This document shows positions 62,549-64,000 of a DNA stretch of 64,000 nucleotides, in pieces; position 1 is the stretch's first letter; each line of letters opens with the position of its first letter. The stretch covers positions 6,571,001 to 6,635,000 of the forward strand of contig BSBM01000870.1 of assembly GCA_027924585.1 (NCBI GenBank). Direction: 5' to 3'. The position numbers and the translations under genes were made by a program. The stretch comes from Larix kaempferi. Lineage: Eukaryota > Streptophyta > Pinopsida > Pinales > Pinaceae. Under the pieces are notes generated by a model. It saw only the letters and a list, made by a program, of their open reading frames with translations, did not search any database and was not told the DNA's origin.

Positions 62549-64000
62549 CTTGTGCCTTGTTTTGGAGGCTATGTCATTTTCTTGGTACATTTCTCTCTGG
62601 GATTGTCTCTCCATCTTTGTAGTTACTTTCTAGGAAGTAAATTACAGTCATACCTTGCTTTTCATAGGAGTCAATTCAATATGTCCCTTTGATGTATTTT
62701 TGTGGTCATTTGTTGGACATTAATACAAGTATTTTATCTTATACTCCTAGTGGATCATCACCTATGGGTGTTCTTCATAGTGTAAGTTTATGACTGCTTG
62801 AAAAGAGTTGACTTACAAGAAAGCTAACTGAGTATTGAGATTATCCTAGCTACTTAACTGCGAGAACCAAAGTCCATCGAGGCTTTTAAAGGTGACTTAA
62901 TGTCATTAAGGGTACAATTTTGGTAAAGAGAAAACCATAAAGGATAGAAGAATGGTGTCCTATATTTTGATTAAATATTTTTCACATCATTAAGAAGAAG
63001 AATGATAAAAAGGTGGTTTGGTGCAGTTCATTTTCATTATGATAGAGCAAAATTATATGTATCTTAGTACATGCTAGTATGGTACAAATACATAAAGGTA
63101 GAATTGTATTTGAGGAAGGACTAGCTGCACTTCTTTTACAATTTTAAGAGATGTTGGAACATATTATTTAGTATTTTTTATGAAGTAAGAGACATGTGGA
63201 AATCAAGTTTAATGTGGCATTCATGTTACTTATTAATGGTAGATGGAACTCTTTATTCAAAATAAAGAGTGAAAATTGGGATATTGGAATCACATGCCTT
63301 CAGCCCAACGATGGAATGAACACTAGGTAAATTGTAATGTGAAATAAAATTTAAACTATGATTATTAGGACAGATGAAATAATGGGATTTGAAATAAAAA
63401 TAACAAGTCTTCCATCTGAGTTATTTTTTAGAAAAGGTGGTTATTTGATGACATCATACCTAATTGATACCCTCCTTATTAGCCGAGACAATTTAATTTT
63501 TTTTAATATTGATTCCTTATCGATTTGATGGGGTATTATAAGTTTGCAAGCATAATTGGGATTCCTTAATGTGTATGAATCTATGTTATGCAATTTGAGG
63601 ACAATGATTTGTATTTGAATCTTAACACGATATGTATGATGTTTATAATTTTATATTATAGAAGTCTGATGTACTTGTTTGAAATCCTCTAGCTTGGTTC
63701 TAAAATGATTTTGATGAAGATTACCCCTTTATCATGTTGTATCTAGGCTAATGGTTTTATTTATTTCACTTATTCAATTGTTTAGTCTATTTCTTTTCAT
63801 CTTTGGCTTCTAGGAGTTGTTTTGCTATGTCCATAGTTTGAAATTGTTGCATTGGAGTTTTGAGTTCGATGGCCCTAATCTACTAGTCTTTTGTTGACAA
63901 TAATAAAATCAACTTATCTGTCCTATCTAATTTATCGATATTGAGTGAAGTAGAGTGGATACTTTAAATTTGTTATATGAATATTGTATTAAAAATGGCT
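62549..64000. repeat. Start of tandem array unit 4, block R
   Basis: Block R starts again and runs off the right edge. At about 63140-63230 it has roughly 85 bp (AGATGTTGGAACATATTATT onward) absent from copies 1, 2 and 4. The truncated R at 30900 breaks exactly at the left edge of this segment (ACAATTTTAAGAG), which suggests that the longer version is ancestral. Confidence 0.85.

Overview
The window is nuclear DNA from a land plant, probably one with a large, repeat-rich genome. The evidence is AT-rich sequence with GT-AG introns, a proton-pump-interactor (PPI)-type gene found in plants, decayed Ty1/copia retrotransposons, and complex satellite DNA. A seed plant, possibly a gymnosperm, fits, but the sequence alone does not fix the species. 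There are no bacterial genes, rRNA or tRNA genes that I can support, and no CRISPR array.

Left part, 1-10432. The window opens in a GC-richer satellite made of two related subfamilies (359-bp and 358-bp units), split by about 1.7 kb of AT-rich DNA that carries a scrap of copia reverse transcriptase. At 4818-6984 on the minus strand lies the best-preserved unrecognised gene. It has seven exons, every splice junction is phase 0, and one in-frame TAG sits at the last codon of exon 3. Further right there are only small candidate exons, short repeats, and a striking triple CGCGTACGCG palindrome at 10212-10273.

Right part, 10433 to the end. This is a tandem array of large, related units, each beginning with the same sequence at about 10433, 16816, 32258 and 62549. 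A full unit (16816-32257, about 15.4 kb) has non-coding block R, two decayed copia pol fragments on the minus strand (S1, S2), block T, an upstream block P with a TATA-like box, the five-exon PPI-like gene, and downstream block Q. Three PPI-like copies remain. Copy B (26918-28310) has intact splice sites and reading frame. Copy C (58550-59906) carries -1 and -8 bp indels. Copy A (13160-14294) has lost exon 1 and exon 3 and contains retrotransposon-derived sequence, including an inverted piece. A junction near 41330 implies that a further PPI copy was deleted.

Unit 3 is enlarged by a defective copia-type LTR retrotransposon of 6.8 kb (50353-57156, minus strand, 606-bp LTRs, Met-tRNA type primer site, polypurine tract, RT/RNase H remnant only). 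A duplicated and deleted relative lies at 42741-47124. Both end in the same flanking bases, and the empty target site survives in sister units, so the insertion predates at least one round of duplication.

In terms of function, PPI proteins are known to bind and stimulate the plasma-membrane H+-ATPase. Copy B could encode a short PPI-like coiled-coil protein of about 283 residues. Almost everything else here is repeat, transposon remnant or pseudogene.
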